Source: Ruminococcaceae bacterium UBA1730 (GTDB lineage Bacteria > Bacillota > Clostridia > Oscillospirales > Acutalibacteraceae). From it: 10,239 bases of DNA. Location of the stretch: NCBI GenBank assembly GCA_002315935.1, contig DCII01000056.1:37882-48120 (forward strand). Reading direction: 5' to 3'. Made by a program: the position numbers and the translations under genes. The notes beneath the pieces are model-generated. The model made no database searches. It had not been told where the DNA came from and worked only from the letters and a program-made list of their open reading frames with translations. This document shows, one piece after another, positions 1 through 6,290 of the stretch (the first letter of the stretch is position 1; each line of letters starts with the position of its first letter).

Positions 1-68
1 GATTTAATCAGCGTTTCCCTAAGGAAACTCAAAAATTTTGCTTGCCGATTTAATCAGCGTTTCCCTAA
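1..68. repeat. Two copies of a 22-bp direct repeat, 46-bp period, with a small hairpin
   Basis: Bases 1-22 and 47-68 are identical (both begin GATTTAATCAGCG and end TTTCCCTAA). The first copy touches the window edge, so more copies or a larger element may lie to the left. GTTTCC (13-18) and GGAAAC (23-28) form a 6-bp stem with a CTAA loop that straddles the end of copy 1. The repeat lies just after the stop codon of the HtrA-type protease and has no T-tract, so it is not a convincing terminator. It could be the end of an insertion sequence or MITE, or an intergenic repeat family; the sequence does not decide. Confidence 0.6.
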
Positions 69-71
69 TTA

Positions 72-1736
72 TCAATATCCGAAATTGCCGAAGTTGCCGA
101 AATATTCAAACGGATCAATATATTGATAAGTTGTTTCCTCTTCTTCGGTTGTGCCCTTATCCTCAACAAGCGAGAATTCAACTTCAAATTCGGTTATATT
201 ATAGTTGTTTTCGATTCGGCAGATTGTGAGAGTGTGCTTATCTCCAACCTTGCCGTTATCAACAAGCTCAAGAAGAACATCCGCCGTTGTCAGCTCTTTT
301 CCGTCAACCTTCGTAATGAGGTCATACTGTCTGACCTCAGTGTTTGCGAGTGAACTGTCGCTGCTGATGTCGTTGATGATAAGTGAACCTGAAGGAAGTC
401 CCTTGATTCTTGCTATCATGCTATACTGTGTGCTTGCACTGAGAGGATAGTAAGTGATGCCGAGCTTCGGTCTGTTGGGAACATAACCGACCTTGATAAG
501 ATTATCAACAATTGTTTTTGCATACGAAATGGGAATTGCAAAGCCGATTCCCTCATATTCCGTTGAAGCGATTTTCTGAGAGTTGATACCGATAACCTGA
601 CCGTACTGGTTTGCGAGTGCACCGCCGGAGTTGCCGGGGTTGATTGCAGAACTGTGCTGAATGCACTTCATTGTGTAACCGATTTCACTGCTGATGGGTC
701 TGTCGATTGAGGCAACATATCCGCCCGTGAATGAGCCGAAGAATTCAACTCCGCCGGGATTTCCGACTGCATAAACGGGGTCACCGACCGAAAGAGCGTT
801 TGAATCGCCGAATTCTGCGGCAGGAAGACCGGTTGCCTTTATTTTAAGAACACCTATATCGGTTCTTATATCGTAACCGACAATTTCAGCGTCATATGCT
901 GTTCCGTCTTCGGTCTGAACCGCAATTGTTACTCCCTTATCCTCGATAACATGAGCACAGGTAATGATATATGTGTAGGTTTTGCTTGAATCCTCGCCCA
1001 TGATTATGCCTGAGCCTTCGCCTGCGGTTGAGGTTGAATTCTTTGTATAAACAAGAATGCCGACATTGCTTTCTCTGACCTTTGCGGCAATTTCAGGCGT
1101 CGAAAGAGGTCCGTCTTTATTCGTCTTTGTGGGAGAAACGGGAGATTCATTGATATTAAGGCTTGCATCGCCTTTTTCATCGGCATCAACCGTATATGCA
1201 CCGTTATCATTTTTGTTTTTTACTGCATATCTCAGAACGGAAATTCCGCCTGCAACAACCGCAAGAACTGCAATTGCCGCAACAATAGTAATAAATATTT
1301 TTGCTCCCTTATTACTCTTCTTCTTTGGTTCGGGATTATTATTCTGATTCTGAACAAAATTGCGATACATTTCCTGATAGCTTCCGGGCGAATCCGGTGC
1401 AACATACTGTGTCTGACCGTAGGGCTGTTGATACTGTGTCTGACCATAGGGCTGCTGATACTGCGGCTGTCCGTATGGCTGTTGATACTGCCCCTGTCCA
1501 TAAGCCTGCTGATACCTTGGCTGTTCGTACTGCTGTTCCTGTTCCGGTGTCAGAGGTTCGGTTTTCATTTCAAAGGTTTCTTCATTCTGAATTTCCGTTT
1601 CTTCGCTTTCATAAACGGAATTCTCTAAAATTTCCGTTTCGGTATTCTGTTCCTCTTCGGGAACAAAAGCCTCCTGCGAAATTTCGTTCTGAGCGGTCTC
1701 TTCTTCAAAACCGTTATTTTCAAATTCTTCGCTCAT
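72..1736 (-). CDS. Membrane-anchored HtrA/DegP-type serine protease with PDZ domain
   Basis: This is an envelope quality-control protease predicted to cleave misfolded proteins outside the membrane. The ATG at 1736 (MSEEF, 554 aa) is preferred over the one at 1751, because GGAGGAA lies 6 nt before it and would fall inside the longer reading frame. Order: an acidic Glu-rich cytoplasmic head (1-70), four QQ(A/P)YGQxQY repeats (76-111), a KKK-flanked transmembrane helix (about 146-170), a linker, a trypsin-like domain and one PDZ domain (about 423-526). The catalytic triad is visible as His262 (TCAHVIED), Asp293 (DIRTDIGVL) and Ser370 (NPGNSGGAL). The tail is acidic and ends in FGN/FGY repeats. 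It lies downstream of a two-component system on the same strand, and its leader carries phased TTAA boxes, suggesting control by that system as for CssRS and HtrA in Bacillus. Family call is firm; substrate unknown. Confidence 0.95.
   Translation of the reverse strand: MSEEFENNGFEEETAQNEISQEAFVPEEEQNTETEILENSVYESEETEIQNEETFEMKTEPLTPEQEQQYEQPRYQQAYGQGQYQQPYGQPQYQQPYGQTQYQQPYGQTQYVAPDSPGSYQEMYRNFVQNQNNNPEPKKKSNKGAKIFITIVAAIAVLAVVAGGISVLRYAVKNKNDNGAYTVDADEKGDASLNINESPVSPTKTNKDGPLSTPEIAAKVRESNVGILVYTKNSTSTAGEGSGIIMGEDSSKTYTYIITCAHVIEDKGVTIAVQTEDGTAYDAEIVGYDIRTDIGVLKIKATGLPAAEFGDSNALSVGDPVYAVGNPGGVEFFGSFTGGYVASIDRPISSEIGYTMKCIQHSSAINPGNSGGALANQYGQVIGINSQKIASTEYEGIGFAIPISYAKTIVDNLIKVGYVPNRPKLGITYYPLSASTQYSMIARIKGLPSGSLIINDISSDSSLANTEVRQYDLITKVDGKELTTADVLLELVDNGKVGDKHTLTICRIENNYNITEFEVEFSLVEDKGTTEEEETTYQYIDPFEYFGNFGNFGY
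1404..1511 (-). repeat. Four tandem 27-bp units inside the htrA-type gene
   Basis: Units at 1404-1430, 1431-1457, 1458-1484 and 1485-1511 each encode one QQ(A/P)YGQ(G/P/T)QY nonapeptide in the protease's cytoplasmic head. The two leftmost units are nearly identical at DNA level, and the right ones differ mainly at third positions. This fits older tandem duplication kept by selection on the peptide. Copy number may vary between strains. Confidence 0.85.
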
Positions 1737-1769
1737 CGTTTCTTCCTCCATATCTTTTGCTTTTTGTAT

Positions 1770-1812
1770 ATTCTATCTTAAGTCTGTTAAAAAATCTTTA
1801 ACGGGCATTTAA
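1770..1812 (-). promoter_or_regulatory. Promoter region of the htrA-type gene with 11-bp-phased PhoP/PhoB-like boxes
   Basis: Read on the minus strand, TTAAAT (1807-1812), TTAAAG (1796-1801) and TTAACA (1785-1790) repeat with an exact 11-bp period. A fourth TTAAGA follows at 1776-1781, 9 bp on. A possible -10, TAGAAT, is at 1770-1775, and there is no good -35 at 17 bp from it. This is the usual picture of a promoter activated by an OmpR/PhoB-family regulator, whose dimers bind direct repeats one helical turn apart; Bacillus PhoP boxes have the form TTAACA-N5-TTAACA. The neighbouring response regulator is the natural candidate. The region is AT-rich, so chance similarity remains possible. Confidence 0.5.
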
Positions 1813-1841
1813 CAAAGCAAAAATTAACTGCATAAAAAATG

Positions 1842-3335
1842 TTAATTCAGCGGCAACTGAACTATAAATTCGGCATATTCGCCCTCAACGCTTCTTGCAA
1901 CAATTCTGCCGCCGTTAAGCTCAACAAGGGTTTTGACGATATAAAGACCCATTCCCGCACCCTTTATATCGTAGCTTCTGGACTTATCGAGCTTATAAAA
2001 TCTCTCAAATATCTTGTCAATTTCCTCGCTTGGTATTCCTTTACCGCTGTTACGGATTTTGATTATTGCCTTTTCGGGGTCGGATTTGACTATCGCTTCA
2101 ATGTATCCACCGTCAGGCGTAAACTTAACCGCATTATCTATAAGGTTATATATAACCTGATTTATCATATCCTTATCGGCAAGAACATTGCATCCCACCA
2201 TTGCTTCAAGGCCTCTGATTTCAATATCTCTCTTGTCAATAAGCTGTTCAAACGCAAGCAGAGTTCGGAATACCATTTCCGAAGCATCGAATTTAACCGG
2301 CTTAATATCAAGCTCACCGGCTTCGAGCTTGCTGATATTGAGCATTGAAGTGACCAGCCTTGCAAGCCGCTTGACCTCATCCGAAACAATGCAGAGATAG
2401 TGCTTTTCATTTTCTTTTTCAATTGTTCCGTCAAGAATTCCGTCAATGAAGCCGCCGATTGTTGTCATCGGAGTTTTAAGCTCGTGAGAAACATTGGCAA
2501 TGAAGCTTCTTCTTGAGGTTTCAAGAGTGGCAAGAGCCTGTGCCATTGAGTTGAACGCAGTTATCAATTCATCAACCTCGTCATGGCCGAATATCGGGTG
2601 AGTTGCACGCTTGAGATTGATTCTGCAAGAGAAATCACCGTTCGCATATTGCTTCGCCGCCGCAGACATGGCACGGAGAGGCTTTGTGAATCTGTAGCTG
2701 ACAAGATAAACAAGGGCAAAAGCAATTATGAACGCAACAAGGGATGCTATGAAAAACATCTTGAAAATTGCGGCAACATAAGGGGTCAGACCCTTAATAA
2801 CGGGCTGAGTTGAAAAAACAGCTCCGACAGCCTGTCCGTTGACAATAAGCGGAGAGCTGACCACGAAATAAACTCCGTCAAGCACTCCGTTAAGATTGCC
2901 CATCGTACGGCAGTCTTTTTCAAGAGCGGTTTTCATTATTTCTTCCGAAATATGATAGGAGTTATGAATTTCACAGTTGCCCGTATAGAGAGCCATGTTT
3001 GAAAGAAGAAGCTCTTTGCAATAAACAACATAGCCGTCGGTGTTGGTGACGAAAACGTCGGCATCAACCGCATTAGAAATCTGGAGAAGAGTGTTGCAGA
3101 TAACGATAACAGATGCTCTTTTGCTCTCTCCCATATAGTCGGACTGAAAAACGTTGCTTGTATTCTCCGAGATATTCTTTGTGTTTTCGGAAAGCAAATC
3201 CAATTTTTCATCCATCCACAGCTTCGAAACAAATAGCAAGAGAGCTCCGCCTAAAAAGACGAAGCTCGCAAGAATGATCGAAATTGTGATAACAAAATAC
3301 TTCCGGAAAAGTCCGGAGCTTCTTTTGCTGTGCAT
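1842..3335 (-). CDS. Sensor histidine kinase (HAMP, HisKA, HATPase_c)
   Basis: Membrane kinase of the two-component pair with the response regulator just upstream (18-bp gap); ribosome site CGGAGTGA. It has TM1 (about 13-37), an extracytoplasmic sensor of about 150 residues with a PAS/Cache-like strand (VFVTNTDGYVVY, 94-105), TM2 (about 190-214), a HAMP linker (215-275) and a HisKA helix with phospho-acceptor His284 (NVSHELKTP). The ATPase domain shows an N box (NQVIYNLIDNAVKF, 392-405), a G1-type box and a GAGMGLYIVK G2 box (459-468). At the G1 box the usual Asp of DxGxG is Asn429 (NSGKGIP), a variant that may weaken nucleotide contacts but does occur in active-looking kinases. Length (497 aa) is normal for PhoR/ResE/CssS-like kinases. 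The signal is unknown; coupling to the downstream protease suggests envelope or secretion stress. Confidence 0.93.
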   Translation of the reverse strand: MHSKRSSGLFRKYFVITISIILASFVFLGGALLLFVSKLWMDEKLDLLSENTKNISENTSNVFQSDYMGESKRASVIVICNTLLQISNAVDADVFVTNTDGYVVYCKELLLSNMALYTGNCEIHNSYHISEEIMKTALEKDCRTMGNLNGVLDGVYFVVSSPLIVNGQAVGAVFSTQPVIKGLTPYVAAIFKMFFIASLVAFIIAFALVYLVSYRFTKPLRAMSAAAKQYANGDFSCRINLKRATHPIFGHDEVDELITAFNSMAQALATLETSRRSFIANVSHELKTPMTTIGGFIDGILDGTIEKENEKHYLCIVSDEVKRLARLVTSMLNISKLEAGELDIKPVKFDASEMVFRTLLAFEQLIDKRDIEIRGLEAMVGCNVLADKDMINQVIYNLIDNAVKFTPDGGYIEAIVKSDPEKAIIKIRNSGKGIPSEEIDKIFERFYKLDKSRSYDIKGAGMGLYIVKTLVELNGGRIVARSVEGEYAEFIVQLPLN

Positions 3336-3353
3336 TATGCTTCACTCCGAAAA

Positions 3354-4043
3354 TCAATCTTTTGTGGCGAACTTATAGCCTACGCTCCAAACGGTTTTCA
3401 GCTCCCATTTTTCGGAAACGCCCTCAAGCTTCTCACGAAGACGCTTAACATGAACATCAACCGTTCTTGAGTCTCCGTAATAATCAAATCCCCAAACCTC
3501 GTCAAGAAGCTGGTCTCTTGTGAAAACTCTGTTCGGATTGCTTGCAAGATGATAAATCAGCTCAAGCTCTTTAGGCGGAGTGTCTATCTTTTCGCCGCCG
3601 ACCGTAAGCTCATAATTAGTAAGATTGATAATGAGTCTGTCATATCTGACTTCCTTGATGTCCGTCTTCGGAGCGGAACCCGTTCTGCGAAGAACAGCTC
3701 TGATTCTGACCATAACCTCTTTTGCATCAAAGGGCTTAACAACATAATCATCCGCTCCAAGCTCAAAGCCGAGAACCTTGTCGAAGGTTTCGCCCTTTGC
3801 GGTGAGCATGATTATGGGCTTGTCAGAAAACTTTCTGACCTCTCTGCATACCTGCCAGCCGTCAAGCACGGGAAGCATAATATCAAGGAGCATGAGGTCC
3901 GGCTCATTCTCCTGAAAAGCCTTGACTGCATCCGCACCGTTATTCGCAATTGTGACCTCATAGCCTTCTTTTTCAAGATAAAGTCTTAATAATTCGCAGA
4001 TATTGGTATCATCATCAACAACGAGAATTTTCTCATTTGCCAT
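3354..4043 (-). CDS. OmpR/PhoB-family response regulator
   Basis: DNA-binding partner of the kinase that follows. The start at 4043 (MANEK, 229 aa) is chosen over an ATG at 4061, because AGAGGGGG lies directly before it. The receiver domain (1-120) has the acidic pocket Asp10/Asp11/Asp12, phospho-acceptor Asp54 (LMLLDIMLP), Thr81 and Lys103 (VVKPF). The C-terminal half (about 130-227) is an OmpR-type winged helix, with the recognition-helix region DSRTVDVHVKRLREKL and the closing VWSVGYKF wing. The family activates or represses by binding direct repeats with 10-11-bp phasing, and such repeats occur before the protease gene. PhoP, ResD, CssR and WalR types cannot be told apart from sequence alone, so no symbol is given. 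Confidence 0.94.
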   Translation of the reverse strand: MANEKILVVDDDTNICELLRLYLEKEGYEVTIANNGADAVKAFQENEPDLMLLDIMLPVLDGWQVCREVRKFSDKPIIMLTAKGETFDKVLGFELGADDYVVKPFDAKEVMVRIRAVLRRTGSAPKTDIKEVRYDRLIINLTNYELTVGGEKIDTPPKELELIYHLASNPNRVFTRDQLLDEVWGFDYYGDSRTVDVHVKRLREKLEGVSEKWELKTVWSVGYKFATKD

Positions 4044-4081
4044 GATTTTTCCCCCTCTCAATATTTGGATCTACAAGTAAT

Positions 4082-4087
4082 ATTATA
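4082..4087 (-). promoter_or_regulatory. -10 box (TATAAT) of the response regulator/kinase operon
   Basis: A perfect TATAAT on the minus strand lies 38 bp before the regulator's start codon. The hexamer 17 bp upstream (CACAAA) is a poor -35; TTCACA sits at 19 bp. A weak series TTACAG, TTTATC, TTCACA, TTTAAA with roughly 11-bp steps lies upstream of the -10 and could allow autoregulation, but these matches are loose in AT-rich DNA. Confidence 0.55.
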
Positions 4088-4165
4088 CTCGGATTTTTAA
4101 AAAATTTGTGAATTCCGATAAAATAATCTGTAACATAACGCCGCAAAGATTAAGTAACTGTGAAT

Positions 4166-5197
4166 TTATTTTACCGAAAATTTGAACACCGTTGTGCTTG
4201 TGAATTTTTCGCCTGCATCAAAGGTGCACTGCGGCCATTCCGGCATATTGGGTGTGTTCGGATAAAACTGCGTTTCAAGGCAGAAGCCTGCGTGCTTTTG
4301 CATGGGTTTTCCACCCTTTCCGACAACCGTTCCGTCAAGGAAATTTCCCGTATAAAGCTGAAGACCGAGAAGGTCAGTATAAACCTCCAGCATTCTTCCG
4401 CTTTCGGGGTCATATGCCGTTGCGGCAGGACCGTCACCCTCATTGAGGCAGAAATTATGGTCATAGCCCCTGCACATGATGAGCTGTTCATCATCAGCTC
4501 CTATGTCTCTTCCGATTGGCTTAGCAGCTCTGAAATCAAAGGCAGTTTCCTCAACGGGTCTTATCTCGCCTGTCGGAATGCTTCTTTCGTCAGTCGGAGT
4601 GTAAGCATCGGCGTTAATCATCAGCTCCGTTGAAAGCACATTTTCTCCGCCCGAAAGATTGAAATATGAATGGTTGGTCATATTTATAACCGTCTTCTTG
4701 TCGCTGACCGCATAGTAATCAATTTTAAGCGAATCATTTTCGTAAAGAGTGAAGGTGACTTTGAATTCAACCCTTCCGGGGAATCCCATTGAGCCGTCCG
4801 GACTTGTGTAGCTCATTTCAAGGCAGTTATCATCAACAATAATCGCATTCCAGACCGCCTTTGAAAGCTCGTCTCCTCCGTGAACGCAGGTTATTCCCTT
4901 TTCATTCTTATAAACTTCATATTTAACGTCGTCAATGGTGAATTCACCGTTTTCAATTCTGTTCGCATATCTGCCAACGGTAACTCCATGGCTGCTTGAA
5001 CGCTTTTCATTTCCCTCAACATCGTCAAATCCGACAAGAATATCCCCGGAAACTCCGTTTTTATCCTTTGTGAAAATATTGTTTACGGTTGCTCCGTATG
5101 TGATAATATCAACGGCTGTTTCATTTGAATTTTTCAGTTCGTAAATGTCAACTCTTCTTCCGTCAGAGGTTTCGCCGAAAAAGTTTTTTGTTATCAT
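4166..5197 (-). CDS. galM: Aldose 1-epimerase (mutarotase)
   Basis: Cytosolic enzyme that interconverts alpha and beta anomers of aldoses such as galactose and glucose, feeding the Leloir pathway. The 343-aa length fits the family. Family motifs appear in order: GRYANRI (75-81), VHGG with His106, TNHSYFNL with catalytic His176 (acid), YDHNF with Asp246 and CLETQFYPNTPN with Glu308 (catalytic base). There is no signal peptide. AAGGAAGAAA lies 6 nt before the ATG. It has its own strong promoter with a tandem repeat just after it. No galK, galT or sugar transporter is in the window, so the preferred sugar is unknown. It shares a strand with the two-component operon, whose own -10 lies in the 122-bp gap; no clear terminator separates them. 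Confidence 0.95.
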   Translation of the reverse strand: MITKNFFGETSDGRRVDIYELKNSNETAVDIITYGATVNNIFTKDKNGVSGDILVGFDDVEGNEKRSSSHGVTVGRYANRIENGEFTIDDVKYEVYKNEKGITCVHGGDELSKAVWNAIIVDDNCLEMSYTSPDGSMGFPGRVEFKVTFTLYENDSLKIDYYAVSDKKTVINMTNHSYFNLSGGENVLSTELMINADAYTPTDERSIPTGEIRPVEETAFDFRAAKPIGRDIGADDEQLIMCRGYDHNFCLNEGDGPAATAYDPESGRMLEVYTDLLGLQLYTGNFLDGTVVGKGGKPMQKHAGFCLETQFYPNTPNMPEWPQCTFDAGEKFTSTTVFKFSVK

Positions 5198-5223
5198 AAT
5201 ATTTTCTTCCTTTTTTAAACATT

Positions 5224-5247
5224 ATTATATACCAAATTATATACCAA
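5224..5247 (-). repeat. Perfect 12-bp tandem repeat just downstream of the galM promoter
   Basis: Two exact adjacent copies of ATTATATACCAA (plus strand; TTGGTATATAAT on the minus strand) fill 5224-5235 and 5236-5247. They begin at the last base of the galM -10 and cover about +1 to +20 of its transcript. A repressor bound here would block initiation, so the repeat is a candidate operator. Each copy also contains TATAAT, so extra weak -10 elements are another reading. Confidence 0.6.
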
Positions 5248-5275
5248 TTGTAACATCAGTATATTTTTTTGTCAA
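5247..5275 (-). promoter_or_regulatory. Sigma-A promoter of galM
   Basis: On the minus strand TTGACA (5270-5275), a 17-bp spacer and TACAAT (5247-5252) make a near-consensus promoter 49 bp before the start codon. Confidence 0.8.
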
Positions 5276-5325
5276 TCAAAACAAAAATTCTGCCGAAAAT
5301 TTGTAAAATAATCGTTAACAAATTA

Positions 5326-5354
5326 TTGACAGACCTGTAATAAAATGATAGAAT
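5326..5354 (+). promoter_or_regulatory. Sigma-A promoter of the secreted finger/EF-hand gene
   Basis: TTGACA (5326-5331), a 17-bp spacer and TAGAAT (5349-5354) predict a start near 5361 and a leader of about 45 nt. The leader begins with an inverted repeat TGTGT-TAA-ACACA (5367-5379) that could be an operator. A TTAACA at 5315-5320 lies exactly 11 bp before the -35, echoing the boxes near htrA, but two hexamers alone are weak evidence. The -35 boxes of this promoter and of galM are 50 bp apart, back to back. Confidence 0.8.
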
Positions 5355-5405
5355 GTGAGACGACAATGTGTTAAACACAAAAATATGAAAAGGATGGTAT
5401 CCACA

Positions 5406-5972
5406 ATGAAAAAGTTTGTAGCACTTCTCCTTGCAATGCTTATTGCTCTTTCGGCAACAGTTGTTTCTTTTGCTGAAACATACCCCGAAGAGGGTAATGC
5501 AGATTATGTCTGCGACTACTGCGGCGCAGGATTTCTTAATGCTGCTTCTCTCGCTGACCACATCGCAGCAACCTTCCCCTATCCCAACCATGATGCTGTT
5601 TGTGCATTTGAGTATGATAAGAATCATGACGGCGAAATCACTGCTGACGAGGTCTGCACCTTCTGCACAAAATACAGAGCTACTCTTGAAGCTCATCAGA
5701 AGGATGAATGTGAATTCAAAGACACAGAAACAAACTGGGAAAAAGCTGTTGCTTACTTCAAGGCAGGCACAATCGGTCTCGGCTTCAAGTATCTCGGCAA
5801 GGTAATTGTTGAATTCCTTAAGAGCGATACATTCAAGAACATCCTCAACAAGGTTGTTGATGCTGTTAAGGGAATTGACCTGAGCGGCGTTTTCAGCACA
5901 GTAAAGGGCTTATTCGCAAAGATTCCCTTTGATACACTCCTTGCAAAGGTTAAGGGACTCATCAACAGATAA
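5406..5972 (+). CDS. Small secreted protein with two C2H2-like fingers and an EF-hand loop
   Basis: I do not recognise a named family for the whole protein. The start at 5406 (MKKFVALLLA, 188 aa) is preferred to an upstream in-frame ATG at 5355, because it begins a clear Sec signal peptide (1-23, likely cleavage after VVSFA) and has AGGATGG 8 nt before it. Motif 1 is C36-x2-C39-x3-F43-x5-L49-x2-H52-x9-H62, classical C2H2 spacing up to the first His. Motif 2 is C84-x2-C87-x9-H97-x4-C102. Between them DKNHDGEITADE (71-82) fits an EF-hand loop, with D1, N3, D5, G6, E7, I8 and E12. The C-terminal half (111-188) is Lys-rich and amphipathic and may bind membrane or a partner. Metal binding outside the cell is inferred; the cysteines could form disulfides instead. 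Confidence 0.85.
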   Translation: MKKFVALLLAMLIALSATVVSFAETYPEEGNADYVCDYCGAGFLNAASLADHIAATFPYPNHDAVCAFEYDKNHDGEITADEVCTFCTKYRATLEAHQKDECEFKDTETNWEKAVAYFKAGTIGLGFKYLGKVIVEFLKSDTFKNILNKVVDAVKGIDLSGVFSTVKGLFAKIPFDTLLAKVKGLINR

Positions 5973-5985
5973 TCAGAATTTTATC

Positions 5986-6021
5986 AAAGCGGCTATGCTG
6001 AAAGGCGTAGCCGCTTTTTTT
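5986..6021 (+). terminator. Intrinsic terminator after the secreted finger/EF-hand gene
   Basis: AAAGCGGCTA (5986-5995) pairs with TAGCCGCTTT (6008-6017), and the stem extends inward through a T-G wobble and two G-C pairs around a GAAA-type loop. Seven Ts (6015-6021) follow. It starts 13 nt after the stop codon. Confidence 0.92.
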
Positions 6022-6290
6022 GACTTTTGCTCTTCACGGATTTTTGAAATTAAGCTTCAAAAGTATTTGTTCTTCACGGAAACTTGGGGATGTTAACAAT
6101 ATCGGTATGAATAATGGAGACAGGAGAAGGTTCAGTAATTGCGAGCGAAGCGTGGCAATCCGTTCCCTCCCCGGTCATTGCGAGGAGCGTAGCGACGTGG
6201 CAATCCGTTCCCTTTCGCAAAGTATTACGGATTACAACACCGGTCTGCGGACTGGTTTGTAATGACATACCATTTTCTGCTGATTACCCA
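6022..6290. other. Intergenic stretch of about 330 bp without a credible gene
   Basis: Between the terminator and the WYL promoter I see no gene with a ribosome site. The frame that runs upstream from the WYL gene to 6114 is only an open run through the repeats, giving typical repeat peptides such as VIARSVATWQS. An imperfect 15-bp direct repeat, TTTG(C/T)TCTTCACGGA, occurs at 6026-6040 and 6066-6080 (40-bp period). Between the two copies, TTTTGAA (6042-6048) and TTCAAAA (6056-6062) form an inverted repeat. From 6135 onward lie three related quasi-palindromic elements. Confidence 0.7.
6135..6267. repeat. Cluster of three quasi-palindromic intergenic repeats (MITE/REP-like)
   Basis: Copy A (6135-6168) and copy B (6174-6213) share the frame ATTGCGAG...CGTGGCAATCCGTTCCCT and differ in the middle, where B has an extra GTAGCGAC segment. 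Copy C (6228-6267) is more diverged and reads the other way: CGGATTACA at its left and GTAATGACA at its right match CGGATTGCCA and GCAATGAC of the family, with GTCTGCGGAC at its centre. Each copy can fold on itself (ATTGC with GCAAT in A and B; ATTACAA with TTTGTAAT in C). From general knowledge, short palindromes of this ATTGCGAG/GGCAATCC type are spread in many copies through numerous bacterial genomes. They are non-autonomous and do not code for protein. Confidence 0.8.

Noticed and set aside
1839..2348. 169-codon plus-strand frame inside the histidine kinase gene
   Set aside because: It is a shadow of the kinase: no ribosome site, no recognisable domain, and full overlap with a clear conserved gene.
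3549..3989. 146-codon plus-strand frame inside the response regulator gene
   Set aside because: Fully antisense to a highly conserved receiver/winged-helix gene and without own motifs or start signals.
4087..4116. Terminator between galM and the response regulator
   Set aside because: TCGGA and TCCGA arms flank an A/T-rich stretch, but the stem is short, the match is imperfect and it overlaps the regulator promoter; no terminator is claimed.
4160..4633. 157-codon plus-strand frame inside galM
   Set aside because: Antisense to the active-site part of the mutarotase gene; no domain or start signal.
5315..5331. TTAACA-N5-TTGACA as a PhoP-type site in front of the secreted gene
   Set aside because: Only two hexamers, one of them the -35 box itself, in AT-rich DNA; too weak to claim, though the 11-bp spacing matches the htrA boxes.
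5256..5696. 146-codon minus-strand frame antisense to the secreted protein gene
   Set aside because: It overlaps a well-supported gene with promoter, signal peptide and terminator, its composition is Cys/Ile/Phe-rich without motifs, and no ribosome site was seen.
6135..6267. CRISPR array
   Set aside because: The three repeats are diverged and individually palindromic, differ in length, and lack equal spacers or cas genes nearby.
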